The position numbers and the translations under genes were made by a program. A stretch of 64,000 nucleotides of DNA, from NCBI GenBank assembly GCA_946902985.2, contig OX336395.1, forward strand, positions 285,877,065 to 285,941,064, in the 5' to 3' direction. The notes below the pieces were generated by a model. That model ran no database searches. It was given only the letters and a program-made list of their open reading frames with translations, and was not told where the DNA came from. Origin of the DNA: Meconema thalassinum (lineage: Eukaryota; Arthropoda; Insecta; Orthoptera; Tettigoniidae). Positions 34,495 through 46,309 of this stretch are shown here, one piece after another; position 1 is the stretch's first letter, and every line of letters begins with the position of its first letter.

Positions 34495-35945
34495 TTACTT
34501 AGACTTAGTTCCTCCAATGCTAGGTAGCATATCGGGCAACAAGTTTCCTCCAGCGAACACTATGGGCTGCCAGGTTTTCAGCTTCCTCCCAGTTCAGATC
34601 CATGCATTCAAGATTCTTTACAAAAGTTCGTTTCCAGGTGTTACGAGGTCTTCCTCTACTTTGGAATCCTTCAGTGCTGATTTGGGTATCTTTCTATCAT
34701 TCATACGTAGAACATGACCCGCGAACTTCATTCTTCGTTGAGCAACGATTTTGTGCAGGCTGCGTAGACTAGTTCTTCTCAGTATTGTTATGTGGCCACA
34801 ATAACTGATTTTCAAAATTCGCCTCAAGCATCGTTGGTGAAAAACGTTGAGCTTGTGTGCTGATTTTACTGATATTTTCCAGGTGTCACATGCATATATG
34901 GCGATCGGTAAGATGATAGAGGAATATAGCCGAATCTTTGTGGATATACTTATAGAGTCTAATTGCCATATAGACCGCATTCGTTGAAAGACTGCCGAAG
35001 CTTTCCAAATTCTGCTGCTGATGTCTTCATCTACGTCCCCATTGCTACAGATAAGGCTGCCGAGATATGAAAATCGGTCAACATCTTGTAGAATCAATCT
35101 TCTGTAGCACTATAATGTGTGTAGATACATTCCCATTTGTATGCACATTGTATTTGTCTTGTCACCATTTATCTCTAGTCTATCAGAACTGGCCATTCAA
35201 TCCATCTTGGTTGTCATTAATTGTAAACTTCGTGGTGTTTCTGCCAGAAGGATGATGTCATCAGCATAAACCAGATCCATTAGCCTAGATTGCTCATTCC
35301 AACGTATCCCCATATTGCGATTGTCCATAGCTTTTCTCAATACAAAATCTATGACCAATATGAATAGAAATAATGACAAAATGCATCCTTGTCTGACGCC
35401 GGTGAGAATGTTAAAGGAAGGGGTGCTCCCATCTTTTGTTCTTATACAACAGCTCTTGTCAGAGGTTATTGAAAATATCGATGAGATGGTAGGGAATTCC
35501 ATATAGGCTCACAATATTCCACAATGATTCTTGGTGTATACTGTCAAAAGCTTTTCTGAAATCAACGAAGTTGAGGTGCAACGGACAGTTAAATTCTATG
35601 CATTGTTCTATTGCATTTCGTAGAAGAAATATTTGTTCTCGCAGTCGAAAATCTGCTGCTTCTTGTATCCGTTTTAGAAGAATGAGCCAGAAGATTTTTC
35701 CTGGCACCGAGAGAAGCGTGATACCTCTCCAATTTGTACATTCAGTTTGATTCCCTTTCTTTGGTAATTTGACGATGATGCCACGTCTCCAGTCTTCTAG
35801 AACTTGTCTTGTTTTCCAACAAATATTGTAGAGTTTAGTAATGTGATGAATTAATGCTGGACCTCCATATTTTAGAATCTCTGCTGAGATTTCATTAATA
35901 GAAGGTTGGTAGAAAGTTTTGTAAATGTAGGAACAGGCCATTCTG
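34495..35945 (-). mobile_element. LINE fragment 3 of 3 (reverse transcriptase and C-terminal domain)
   Basis: Minus strand: NEISAEILKYGGPAL, DWRRGIIVKLPKKGN, NWRGITLLSVPGKIF, HLNFVDFRKAFDSIHQESLW (35459-35941), then TGVRQGCILS and LVYADDIILLAETP with an intact YADD (35197-35502), then a tail DRFSYLGSLICSNGDVD and GHVLRMNDRKIPK (34618-35097). Two frameshifts separate these. It has the best preserved reverse transcriptase of the three. It is truncated at its 5' end against the Mutator-like relic. Confidence 0.8.
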
Positions 35946-35984
35946 CTATGAATAAATTCTGTAGTGCAGTAGGCATGAAGGGGA

Positions 35985-37288
35985 TGGCAAAAAGACCTAT
36001 GAAACTCATTTCAGTCGACTGGGAAAGAGCACCTATTGATTAAAAAATGAGATTCTTTCCAAAAGTAGGAAGGTCGTTCGAAGGGATCATATAGCTGTCG
36101 ACCACTCACTCGAGCAGAAAGACATTATGGATATTGCTGTATCCTATGATGGCAGTTGGCACAAACGTGGCCACACCTCTTTGTATGGGGTATGGTGCGG
36201 TCATTGATATCTTGACTGGTCTAGTTATTGACTACGAAACCATGTCCAAGTACTTCCATATGTGCAGTGTGACAGCAGCGGAACTGGGAATAAACTCCCC
36301 TAGATTTTCCATTTGGCAGGAGGGGCAAAAAAAATTGGAGAATGTTCAATACATTTTGAAGGCACCTCAGGAGTAATGGAAGTGGTAGCAGCAGAACGAA
36401 TATGGCAAGGTTCTGTTTCTGACTGTAAGCTGCGCCACACAACCATGCTATCTGATGGTGACGCTAAGACCTTTCGGCATCTCAACAGCCTCCAAGTTTA
36501 TGAACAATCAATTGAAAAAGAAGAATGTATAAATAACATTTCTAAGAGAATGTGTACAGGTCTCAGGAATCTTGTCAAAGAATGGCAAGCCAAAGGCGTT
36601 AGACTTGGAGGGCGGGGACCAGCAACACTGAAGGAAAGTACAATAACGTTGCTGACTTTCTATTACAGGACCGCTATAGCTTCAAATGTTCCTAATGTGC
36701 CACAAATGAAGCGATATTTGCCACTCTGAGACACTGCATGTCTACAGAAGAAAAACCCCAGCACATCACCTGCGCTGATGGGGTTGATTCCTGGTGTCTT
36801 TTTTATGAAAGCTGTTGCAGCAGGAGAAACACCACGGTCTCATGTCAGGATGAATGTCAGACTGACCCCCATGCTAGTATGTACATTAATGCCCCTTTAC
36901 CAGCGACTGGCAAATGATGAACTGTTAAAACGATGTGCTAGGGGGAAAACGCAAAACCCGAACGAAAGTCTGCATTCTCTGATTTGGCAGAGGTGCCACA
37001 AACATTCTTTTACAACAAAATCAAGAGTAGACATGGTAGTGGCAAATGCTGTAAGTGTATTTAATATGGGTGCACTTGCTACTCAGAAACTGAAAATGTC
37101 CCTTTTAGGCAGATAATTAAGTAACAGTGTACATAAGATAAGCAAAGACATAGACGGGGTGCGAAAAAGATGGGCATTGCTAGGACCAAACGTGACCAAA
37201 AAAACTCCTAGGAAAAAGATGAGACTGGCAAAAACCAAGGCAGAAGAAAGAAAAAAGTACAAGGAAGGTGATATGTATGGCTTCTGAG
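35985..37288 (+). pseudogene. Mutator-like transposase, frameshifted
   Basis: The pieces, in several frames, follow the order of the arthropod Mutator-like transposase domain family: IAVSYDGSWHKRGHTSLYG with the first Asp (36135-36190), ILTGLVIDYETMSKYFHMC, HFEGTSGVMEVVAAERIW, a SDGDAKTFRHL block with the second acidic position (36455), KRMCTGLRNLVKEW, TITLLTFYYRTAIASN, CADGVDSWC, LMPLYQRLANDELLKRC (36890), NPNESLHSLIWQRC and a Lys-rich tail ending at TGA near 37286. At least four frameshifts are needed (about 36195, 36330, 36725 and 36790). Short of the family N-terminus. The family catalyses DDE cut-and-paste transposition. Confidence 0.72.
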
Positions 37289-37883
37289 GCAGGTAGGCCT
37301 ATGTTCATTTGAAACGTGTTCGCTTACTTAAATGGCTTTTTCTAGAAAGTAATTTTTTTCAAAGTTTAAAATGCTCCATAGGCATTAGTTTTGATCAAAA
37401 TGACTTGAAATTTTAAATACCCATACAGTTTCATAGTATTCATAATTTGTAGTATTCACTTTCAAAATGGTTGGTAAATTTTTGAATTATGATGTGCCAG
37501 GCCATGAAATATTGGATTTTTTGTAAGTTTCATACAATGTACCAAAAATACCTTTATAACATAGAAGTAGTCTACTGACCTGACTATAAAAATAATACTA
37601 CAATTTATTAATTAGTCCTTCTTTAGTGTAATGAAAAAGTTTTGAGATGGAAAATGTAAAATTTTTGCATCTGGGACATTTTGAAAATCAACATTTTTTT
37701 AAATGATCGTATTTTCAAATTTAACCCCTCATTCCGATTCAAATTTTGGGATATTCTTTATGTTACTAACAACAACTCAATCCTAGAATTTCATGTAAAT
37801 TGGATAGTAATTACAAACAGAAAACTCAGTAGGGACCCCCCATTCGATTGCTGCGCACACCTCTGCTGCTGTAATATCACCTG
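37289..37883. other. AT-rich 3' flank of the Mutator-like relic, no gene
   Basis: Low-complexity AT-rich sequence with no coding motif; may be the untranslated remainder of the Mutator-like element. No TIR was identified. Confidence 0.35.
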
Positions 37884-38903
37884 TTTTAGGTAGATTTCAT
37901 TAGAAAGCTAACTATTGCAATGGGTACCATGTTTCGACTTCCGGAAAAATTCGACATATCTTCGCGTTTCAAATCCCCTAGACCCCAAAACCACTGTCAG
38001 TTCAAAAGTTTATATATAATTTATGTATGTATATATGTATATATGTATGTATATATGTATCTATGTATATATGTATAGATATCCGTTTCTTGTGGACACG
38101 ATAACTGCCGTAATTGTGCACCAATCACTTTGAATTTTTTACATACTCTGTATCCCCTTAAAATCTCGGTCGACTTCGTTAATGGGCAAAATCGGTCAAA
38201 GGGGGGTGAAAATGGGGGATTTTTTTTCGAAAAAGTGATATATCGCTATAACTCTCTTAATATCTGAAATATTGAATCCATTCAACGTTCATACTATGTG
38301 TCGAATAAGGCCCTGAAATATATGTTAGGAAAGTTTTTTGATAGCACTAACCATTGACCAAAGGGGTGGGGAAAAGTGGGGTTTTCGGGAAACAATAATA
38401 TCTCTGTTAATAGGCACAATATCAAAACCGTACTAAATGGACAATATTCCTCCAATAATTACCTAAAAATTTGTCTGAAAGAATTTTTGATATGACCCTC
38501 CATTAGGCCACGGGGTGAGCAAAATTATTTAAATTATAAGAAAATGCCAAGTGCCATGAGAGGTTGCCATGACAACTTTACTAAATTGATAAGGGATGAC
38601 CCATCAGCAGTTGCTATGACAACGCCACTGCACGAGATCACATTCACTTTTCCATCTGTCTGTGGGAAGTGACTTCGATATCGGAACTGGTAGCCTAGAA
38701 GGCTGAACTTCTATGCCCAAGGTCGCGGGTTCAAACCCGGCTGAAATCGTCGGATTTTCTAATAGCGCTAAAAATCCCTGAGTATGCTTTCCTTCGGAGG
38801 GGAAGTTCCAACGTTCGTTGTGAGTTGCTGGTTCCGGTGGAATCTAGTAGCCTAGTTCACAGCTAGGTATCGTTGATGGTAGTATTTTTAATTATGTAGC
38901 CTA
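37884..38903 (+). repeat. 1.02-kb tandem duplication, unit 1
   Basis: Starts with a 44-bp sequence (37884-37927, ending GCAATGGGTAC) that recurs exactly at 38904-38947, where unit 2 begins. The rest of unit 1 (CATGTTTCGACTTCCGG onwards) matches 44642-45526. A (TATG)n-type run lies at 38020-38075 and a SINE-like segment with box B GGGTTCAAACCCGGC at about 38695-38870. Confidence 0.82.
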
Positions 38904-41131
38904 TTTTAGGTAGATTTCATTAGAAAGCTAACTATTGCAATGGGTACTGCACCCGAATTCCTCTAGAGCACAGTCCCAAATCCGCGCAGATGTTAAAAGG
39001 ATCGTGAGAATGTCAACACCTGGCTAAGAGCTGAACAACTCCCACCGGACTAATGACTAGGGAACCCTAGCAACACACATATACATCTCTAACTATACTA
39101 CTAACTAGCTGCATACAGCACAGAAAAAAATTAATAAATAAAGGTAGAACATTTACGAGCAACTCGGCTATCGGGCGTTAAGATAAATTGTCGATCAGCT
39201 GTCTGCATCTAGCTAGCGGTATCGTTCTAGTGTAATTAAGTGTTGAATCAAAGAATCAGTTCTAAAATACTTAGCAAGAATAAAAATATGCTTGCCATTT
39301 ATTGACAATAACAACAACATAACAAATTATGTTCCCTTTCCCACGAATAGAAATAAATATTTATGCCTCACTTAGGCTAGATGCGCTTAATAAGTGTCTT
39401 TCTTGCATCCTTACACATATATGAAATGTATCTCTTGCTCTAAGATATTTAAATAAACACATTGTTTAAACTTATGACAGTAATATCTGTCGTACTTAAT
39501 CACTGAAGTTGTGCTTTAACGTTCATCATAACAAACACACTCCCTACTTAATACACTCGTTAAAGTCTTCTAAATAAAATATCAAGCTTTTAAATGAAAT
39601 AAAGAAATGGTTAATAATAATAATACTAATAATAAAGTATTTACATTTTATACATGATCGCGACTCGCATGATATCATAACAACTGTCTCTAATTTATTA
39701 GAGTTCATTCCACTACTTTCCTCCTGTCTCACCATCTTTCTACGTATATCACCATCTTTCTTCGTATTTCACACAATAAAACTGGTCAAAATAGGTATTT
39801 ATGTGTCAATTCCGTGTGAATCTTGAATACGAACAATGAAGTTAATATTTCATCACTAATGTGTACAACTGCGGTTTTTCATAGATTAATAATTAAACAA
39901 ACTTACAATGCACGACTGTTCAGATAAGCTCTCCAACCAAAAATCGAGTGTGTGTGGCATTTACCCTCACGTCTCACACTCCATCCACTCCAAATACAAA
40001 TATGACTTCTCTTAATCACCACAAATATTACAAAACCTTTCTACATAAACTCACGTTGCTTATCATCGCGTTACTGTTACGCCTTCATAATACAAATGCA
40101 TTTCATTAACATTTCTTCCCTTAGCACATTCAAAAAACTTCTACCGTTCCATATCAACTACTTTCATCAAAGTATGATATTTAGTATTCCTACTAGAAAT
40201 TACAAATGCAATAACGTTCACGAATACACTATACCTCCTCCTACAAAATCCTCTATCGATTATACATTCCGTGCTATGTTCAAATACTTTCCACTTACTT
40301 CCTCCTCTGGTTCAAATACTTCTTCGTTACAATTTCTCGCTTAATTCTGAATTTCCAGTCTGCTTGTGTCTGTTATAAAAATAACAATAACCTTCCCTCA
40401 CGTTTCTCTTCACAATAAATGCTAATATCCTTCCTTCCATATCACAGTATCATTTATGATAAATATACATTCATAACATTTTATAATATCGTTTCTTATT
40501 CAGTTATGCCTTCAATTATCGCATACTGTTCTTCTCCGTACAATAAAATTCTGGGTTTTACAATGTCTATACTTTCCTTGCATACTGGAGTTCCTTAATT
40601 GCCAATATTGAATATTCCTGTCAACAACTTCGTTTTATACATAATATTTCGTTCCTGAAATGAATAAACTATTTATCAGAGGATTCTCCGTCCTTCCTTT
40701 CTCTACTTCAAATTATAACTTACTTGCTTTCGTCAAACACATGACTATACTCTTTCTCTGATACATTATTTATTTATTTATCACAAAATTATGCTTCATT
40801 TCTCATGTTTCAATACATATATATAATCGTTCTTCGATATTACCACAACTTTACGGAATTTTCCGATGTTACAACAAATCTACAGAATATACGTTCGAAA
40901 TCGCAACGAAATCGTTCTAAGTAAAATTTTAACGCTCTAAAATGACAATGAAAAATATGCTAACGATGTCTAAGATCATCGATCAAGCCTTCAAAATACG
41001 CCTAAGTAACGTATGAAAATAACTATCGCAATTACTAGAAACTTACTAAAACTTTCATGACATTACAATAACATAGGTTATAAATGCATATATGTTGGTC
41101 AACATTCTGGAATAACGTGTACAAGATCTAA

Positions 41132-41614
41132 CTACATATGTGTGAAATGCACTGGTCTACCATCTCTTTGAGATCGTTGGTGACAGACCTGACGACGCCT
41201 GTGTCCTCGGAATCTCGCCATGTGGTTTCTGGAATGCAGCGTACTCCTACAGACTGGCTGCATTATGTCATCTCTGCTATGACTGGACTGCAATGAAGGC
41301 GAACGACCTGGGCCGAAGTTACCAAACAGGTTTCCAGCTGGATCTTCTCCTGCCGGCCCGCTTCCCTCGTTCAAGACGGTGACACGTTCTCGCCGCAGCC
41401 CTGGTTGCCTCGCATCCTCCAGTCCTGGGTTCCTCGCCGTCTCCATCACGAATCCGCTCGTCTTCTTCTTCTCAGATCTAGATGTTCTTTGGAGTCGGTA
41501 GTTTGCAGTGGTCTTTCCATGACAAGAAATCACCTCCATGTCGTGAATTTCTCTCGTAGTTGCTTGTAACGTTATATAAGCGAGAACTGCGGTGTTCTGC
41601 AGCTCGCTGTTCAT
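41132..41614 (-). CDS. hypothetical 160-residue frame inside the 5.69-kb insertion
   Basis: The longest frame in the G-poor insertion. It is in a locally GC-richer island and starts with ATG at 41614 (MNSELQN). The product would be Arg/Ser/Gly-rich and basic (PGLRRERVTV, RGHRRRQVCHQRS), without membrane segments or a recognised domain. It could be a leader or gag-like remnant of the host element, or simply non-coding. I cannot assign a function. Confidence 0.2.
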   Translation of the reverse strand: MNSELQNTAVLAYITLQATTREIHDMEVISCHGKTTANYRLQRTSRSEKKKTSGFVMETARNPGLEDARQPGLRRERVTVLNEGSGPAGEDPAGNLFGNFGPGRSPSLQSSHSRDDIMQPVCRSTLHSRNHMARFRGHRRRQVCHQRSQRDGRPVHFTHM

Positions 41615-42313
41615 ACTGCTATGTCATCCTGGTCATTTCTGGATCTCACCGGTTTTGCATAGTTCTACCTTCCCAACATGATGAATTTAAAACATCATTC
41701 TCACTACGAAATTATCTGTAGTCGTAGTTCTTCCCCTCCGACCTGAAGTTTTATCCATTCTTGTGTAGATAGATAAATTGAGGTGCCTAGAATCAAAACC
41801 CGCTAAATCCATTCCTTCACTTTTTCGGAAAAGTGGCAAAAACTGTCACAAACGAACCAATACCCAAAAAGAAATACTTCTTTCACTAAAAAATGAATTA
41901 ATTATTTTTAAAAACAGTGACGAAGTACGAAGCTGATCCCCGATATAGTTAAAAATGTTTGTAGAAAAATATAAAGCAATAATTCGGATTTGTCGGGGTT
42001 TGTTACTAAGATTTGGATTTGGCAGGTTTTGATACCAAAGAGCCCTAATACATTTGAAGTTGCGAAGAGATTGTAGAAACTGCGTAAGCTTTACTCAGAA
42101 ATTAATATTTGAATGAAAGTTAACTAAATATAGGTAAAAAAATAAAAAATAAACTATAATTTTTGTGTTTTGTTGTTGTTGTTGTTATTGTTGTTTTAAG
42201 GGGCGTTTTTGTGATTTATTAGAATAAACAGAAAAATAATAAAACTCATATTACCCATTCAAGATTTGATTGCCGCTGAGTGTGGCTGTGCCAGCGTTTA
42301 TATTTATTGTAGC

Positions 42314-42453
42314 ATGAGCTCTGCGGGGCGAAGCGGAGGACACAGCGATGACAGAGTGCAATCTGCTCATAGGTCACGCTGCATTGCGTCAGATAAGCGT
42401 CACAGGAGCTCATGTCACCATGGACAGTTAAATGATGACTGGGGGTACCGGAG
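42314..42453 (+). CDS. possible first coding exon of the nested transposon
   Basis: A TATA-like GTTTATATTTAT (about 42296) precedes ATG at 42314. The frame encodes a 46-residue Ser/Arg/His-rich stretch (MSSAGRSGGHSDDRVQS...) and runs into a strong splice donor, GAG|GTGAGT, at 42454. No acceptor and second exon were identified. Supported only by these signals. Confidence 0.25.
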
Positions 42454-42587
42454 GTGAGTCATGTCCTACGCGCGCAACTGTACCTGTCAACGAAGCAAGC
42501 TGACGTGTGACACAATTACATAAAGAGTAGTTCCCATCTCCACCGCCGGCAATCAATTCCTGAAAGGGTAATAATACTTTACAGTAA

Positions 42588-42872
42588 ATAACCCCTGGCA
42601 CTACAGCCCGTGAAGGGCCTAATCCCCAGGCATTTAGCCTGCAGATATTGGGGTGCCGCATGACCAGCGCATCAGGTCCCCTCGGACGTTAATCTTGGTT
42701 TTCGTGATCGGGGCGATGCCTCACTGTCAGTTACTCAATTGTCCTCACGAGGCTGAGTGCACCGCGTTCCAGCCCTCACGTCAGTTTCCAAAATCCCTGA
42801 CGGAGCCGGGAATCGAACCTGGATCCTCCGGGTGAGAGGCAGGCGCGCTACCCCAACACCACGGGGCCGGTA
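42588..42872 (-). mobile_element. tRNA-derived SINE, reversed copy of the 21.5-kb family
   Basis: On the minus strand it reads from the GGGGTAGCGCGCCTG box A region through GATTCCCGGCTCCGTCAGGG (box B) to CTGTAGTGCCAGGGG, matching 21485-21790. It is nested in the TIR transposon at 41780-43722. Confidence 0.8.
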
Positions 42873-45526
42873 ATACTGTAGCCTAAAGTACTGAACAATA
42901 ATAATAATAAGGAAAAGCGTCAAATTAAATTAATATTCAGTTACTATGGTCCAGGCCTTTAGAGACAAAACTATCGTCATTCAACTATTAAATCACATTC
43001 TTTACTGGAAGTTATAGCTACACAATTTCTGTTTCTACCTCATCCTCAATAGTAAATTTTCAATCATCATCATTCTCTTCGTGTTCGCCACGACGTTGCA
43101 GATTGCAATAAAACTGCAGCTCTACATTCTCCCTCCATCTTTCTCCAAAATGCTTCGAAAGCAGTCTCGAATCATCTTTCACTTCTTGTGCCTGAAGGAC
43201 AATCCCTCTGTTTATGGCTTCTGGCTTTACGTAGTCATATCAAAATCAGGTTTCTTAACACGTTTGTGTTCGCAAATTCTGTGGAAAACCTCACCCAGAC
43301 CAAAATGTTATTGTTCTTCTTGTTCTTTGTCAAAATTATCCAAAACAAATTACTATCAAAAAGTACAACAACATAAACCATTCTAATCACGTCAGGCAGA
43401 GGTACATTCTCTGACTAATGCACGTAGGTAAAGAGTACACACTTCGCAATGCATCATGGAAGGTAAGATGGCGGAACTGGGTGCTCCTATTGGCTGATGA
43501 GGATGTGGCGGGTTTTGTGACCAAAAATGGCGAAACAGTCGTTGGACTTGGCGGATATTGCAACTAAGCTTCAACTTTGACTTCGTTCTACAGTATGATG
43601 TAGCGGGTTTTGTAACAAAATAATAGTTTTAATGAATTCAGCTCAGCAAAAGCTATATGAAACAATGCTTATCTCAATTTTCATAAAATATGGATTTGGC
43701 GGGTTTTGATTCTAGGCGCCTCAATTCTTAATAGTTTAGGTCTCACTCCTTCAGACTTTCTTCCTGCGTAGTTACGTGTTCGATGTTCAGTTTGTAACTA
43801 TCCAAAATTCTATCTCGTCGTAGATTTCTTCTTTAAATGCGATGAATAACTTCTTTCTTAATACTGTTGACTTATAATACTTAATTCTGCGTTTCCATGA
43901 CTTGTTACTTCATCTCGAAGTCTGGGTTCACAAAGACCTTTGTCTATACTTTTCGAAGAGTGAATATAATTATAATATAAATATAAAGAGCCTCGACTCC
44001 TAGAGTCACCTAGCCTCCTCTCTCAGATTTTCCCCGCAAATCTGGTCAACTAGCCTCCAACCTCTATTAATATTGACAAATTCATACATTACTTCTCTCT
44101 CAATCATTTAATTTAAAATCCGTTTTGCCAAATAAATTTATTTTTCTCTGCTGGTGAATTCAATATGTAACACTCTTATAAGATATTAAAATAAAGATTT
44201 TAATATTTATTCCTTCCTCGGTATTCAAACTATTTTTCTATTGGTTCTCGTCTAATAGTGGCGCGCTTCTGACACGCGTTCGTTCCCCCACTTCTTGATA
44301 GTGGCGTGTGTCTGACCTCAAGTCAACCTTGCTCTCTACCCCTGGATCAAAAACTGATTTCTCGCAGCGAGCCCCGCTAAAAGTGTCGACTTCCAGGACA
44401 ATACTTCATTCATTTACTCTTGGTTAAAAATTACCAGATCTCCATTATTTCTTGAAATAAAAATATTTCTTCAGGCGAAATTTTTTCCAAATGCTTATAA
44501 AAACATCATACTCTTCCATCCAGACTGTAAATTAAGCAGGAAAATTCAAAATTTAAAATATGCCATTTTTCTGAGGTGGTCCTCGGTTCGTACCTCGTCC
44601 TGTCTTCTCCTCTCTATTAGACATGATTTCGAGCGCAGTACCATGTTTCGACTTCCGGAAAATTTCGACATATCTTCACGTTTCACATTCCCCAGACCCC
44701 AAAATCACCGTCAGTTCAAAATTTTATATATAATTATGTATATATCAGTTTCTTGTGGACAAGATAACTGCCGTAATTTTGCACCAATCACTTTGAATTT
44801 TTAAATAATATGTATCCCCTTAAAATCTCGGTCGAGTTCGTTAATGGGCAAAATCGGTCGAAGGGGGTGAAAATGCGGGTCTTACATTCGAAAAAGTGAA
44901 ATATCGCTATAACTCTCCTAATACGTGAAATATCGAATCCATCCAATATGTGTCGGATAAGTGCCAAAAATGTATGTTTGAAAATATTTTGATAGCACCA
45001 ACCATTGACCAAAGGGGTGGAAAAGAGTGAGTTTTTCGGGAAACATTAATCATAATAGGCACAATATCAAAACCGCACAAAATGGAAAATATTCCCCTAA
45101 AAATTACCTAAAACTTTTGTCTGAAAGAATTTTTGATCTGACCCACCATTACGCCAAGGGATGAGAAAAATGATTTCGGAATTAAAGAAAATGCCAAGTG
45201 CCGTCAGAGGTTACCATGACAACGCTTCTAAATTGATAAGGGATGAGCTATCAAAGGTTGCCAAGACAACGCCATTGCACGAGATCACATTTATTTTTCC
45301 ATCTGACCCTGTGGGAAGCGGCTAACTGGTAGCATGCTGAACTTCTATGCCCAAGGTCGCTGGTTCAAAGCCGGCCAAAGTCGTCGGATTTTTTAAGAGC
45401 GCTATAAATCCCTCAGTATGCTTTCCTTTGGAGGAGAAGTTCCAACGTTCGTTGCAAGTTGCTGGTTGCGGTGGCATCTGGTAGCCATGTTCACAGCTAG
45501 GTGTCGTTGACTTTAGTATATGGTAC

Positions 45527-46300
45527 AAAATTAGGAACTACTACTTAAAATTGACCGTCTGCAGACCTTACCTGAATTATAGACTAACACCGTTTATCAG
45601 ACAGATTCTACACATACCCAATGTACAGGTGGTTACATGACCACGTTGTCGCAGCCCCTAAACTGAGGAACCAACCAACATCTCTGCGGGAGATAAAATT
45701 TTGCGTAAAGAAGTAACAGACTATTAGATAGTTACACATCAGTTCCAAACCTTGCATAAGGACAGTGTGACCATAAGTATAAAAATGAACCCCAAATGAC
45801 AAGAAGGTATACCATCCCCATAAGATAATAACATTATAGAAATATGCATAGAAAAACGAAAAAAATTAATTAACCCCCAATTGTAAAATACTTTCTCGTA
45901 ATAAATGAGTCCTGATCCTCCTACGAAAACCTGCATATTTTGCCTATTATAGCCTATCCCCTAGTTTGCCCGGTGAAATCTACCTCCGCCTTTCGGCGTG
46001 CCGAGAGGAATTTTTACCATTAGCTCTTGCATTTTTGGCTCATTTCGAAGTTGTAAGCATTAAGTGAATTGGGCTGGTTGAAGGTTTTTTTTTGAAGTAC
46101 TCAACCCTTAGGGCAGATTATTCATCTCTTGTGAGCAGAAGTTTGCCATTTTTATCCTTTATGGGGCTGTTTGAACAACAGTGGGCTCCAGTAAGTTCTC
46201 GGACAATACGGTACTATGTTCTGGTGTCATTTCGAGAGGCAGCATTCTGAGCCTCTTTACCTTTTCGTTCAAGACACTCTTTTTTTGTCGGCTCTACAAC
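45527..46300. other. dispersed-repeat remnant, then no gene
   Basis: 45527-45690 is an inverted match to 15890-16080. The remainder shows no coding motif. Confidence 0.4.
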
Positions 46301-46309
46301 TGCGTTTTA

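Larger units (their letters stand above)
41780..43722. mobile_element. DNA transposon with long TIRs and subterminal repeats, 1.94 kb
   Basis: Inverted ends GAGGYGCCTAGAATCAAAAC continue for about 33 bp (to CCGCYAAATCCAT), starting at 41780 and, complemented, at 43722, each next to AATT. Related strings GGCGGGTTTTG or GGCAGGTTTTG recur inside both ends (about 42020, 43508, 43600), like transposase-binding subterminal repeats. It carries a possible first exon (42314-42453) and a nested reversed SINE. No transposase domain was recognised, so it is probably an internally deleted copy. Superfamily unknown. Confidence 0.68.
38948..44637. mobile_element. unclassified 5.69-kb insertion with GTAC target duplication
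   Basis: Begins TGCACCCGAATTC and ends GATTTCGAGCGCA, giving imperfect 13-bp inverted ends (TGCRCYCGAAWTC) and TG...CA termini. GTAC lies at 38944-38947 and 44638-44641. Outside the nested transposon (41780-43722) the plus strand is strikingly poor in G (39.4-41.1 kb and 43.7-44.6 kb). No reverse transcriptase, transposase or long terminal direct repeat was recognised, so a decayed or non-autonomous element, LTR-type or DNA-type, are both possible. Confidence 0.6.
38904..45526 (+). repeat. 1.02-kb tandem duplication, unit 2, split by a 5.69-kb insertion
   Basis: Unit 2 starts with the exact 44-bp match at 38904-38947 and resumes at 44642 with CATGTTTCGACTTCCGG; together these correspond to unit 1 in order. 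The intervening 38948-44637 is an insertion flanked by GTAC on both sides. The SINE-like segment recurs at 45325-45495. Unit 2 diverges from unit 1 by scattered substitutions and lacks most of the TATG run. Confidence 0.78.

Noticed and set aside
41132..41614. Real host gene for the 160-residue basic protein
   Set aside because: No domain, embedded in a mobile insertion, no splice or polyadenylation context; kept only as a low-confidence frame.
21500..42860. tRNA genes suggested by box A/box B strings
   Set aside because: They sit at heads of ~150-350-bp dispersed elements, lack a foldable acceptor stem and occur in several copies with SINE bodies.
38948..44637. Intact LTR retrotransposon
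   Set aside because: No terminal direct repeats, primer-binding site or reverse transcriptase could be found; the 1-kb repeats outside are a tandem duplication, not LTRs, because the 44-bp leader is repeated too.
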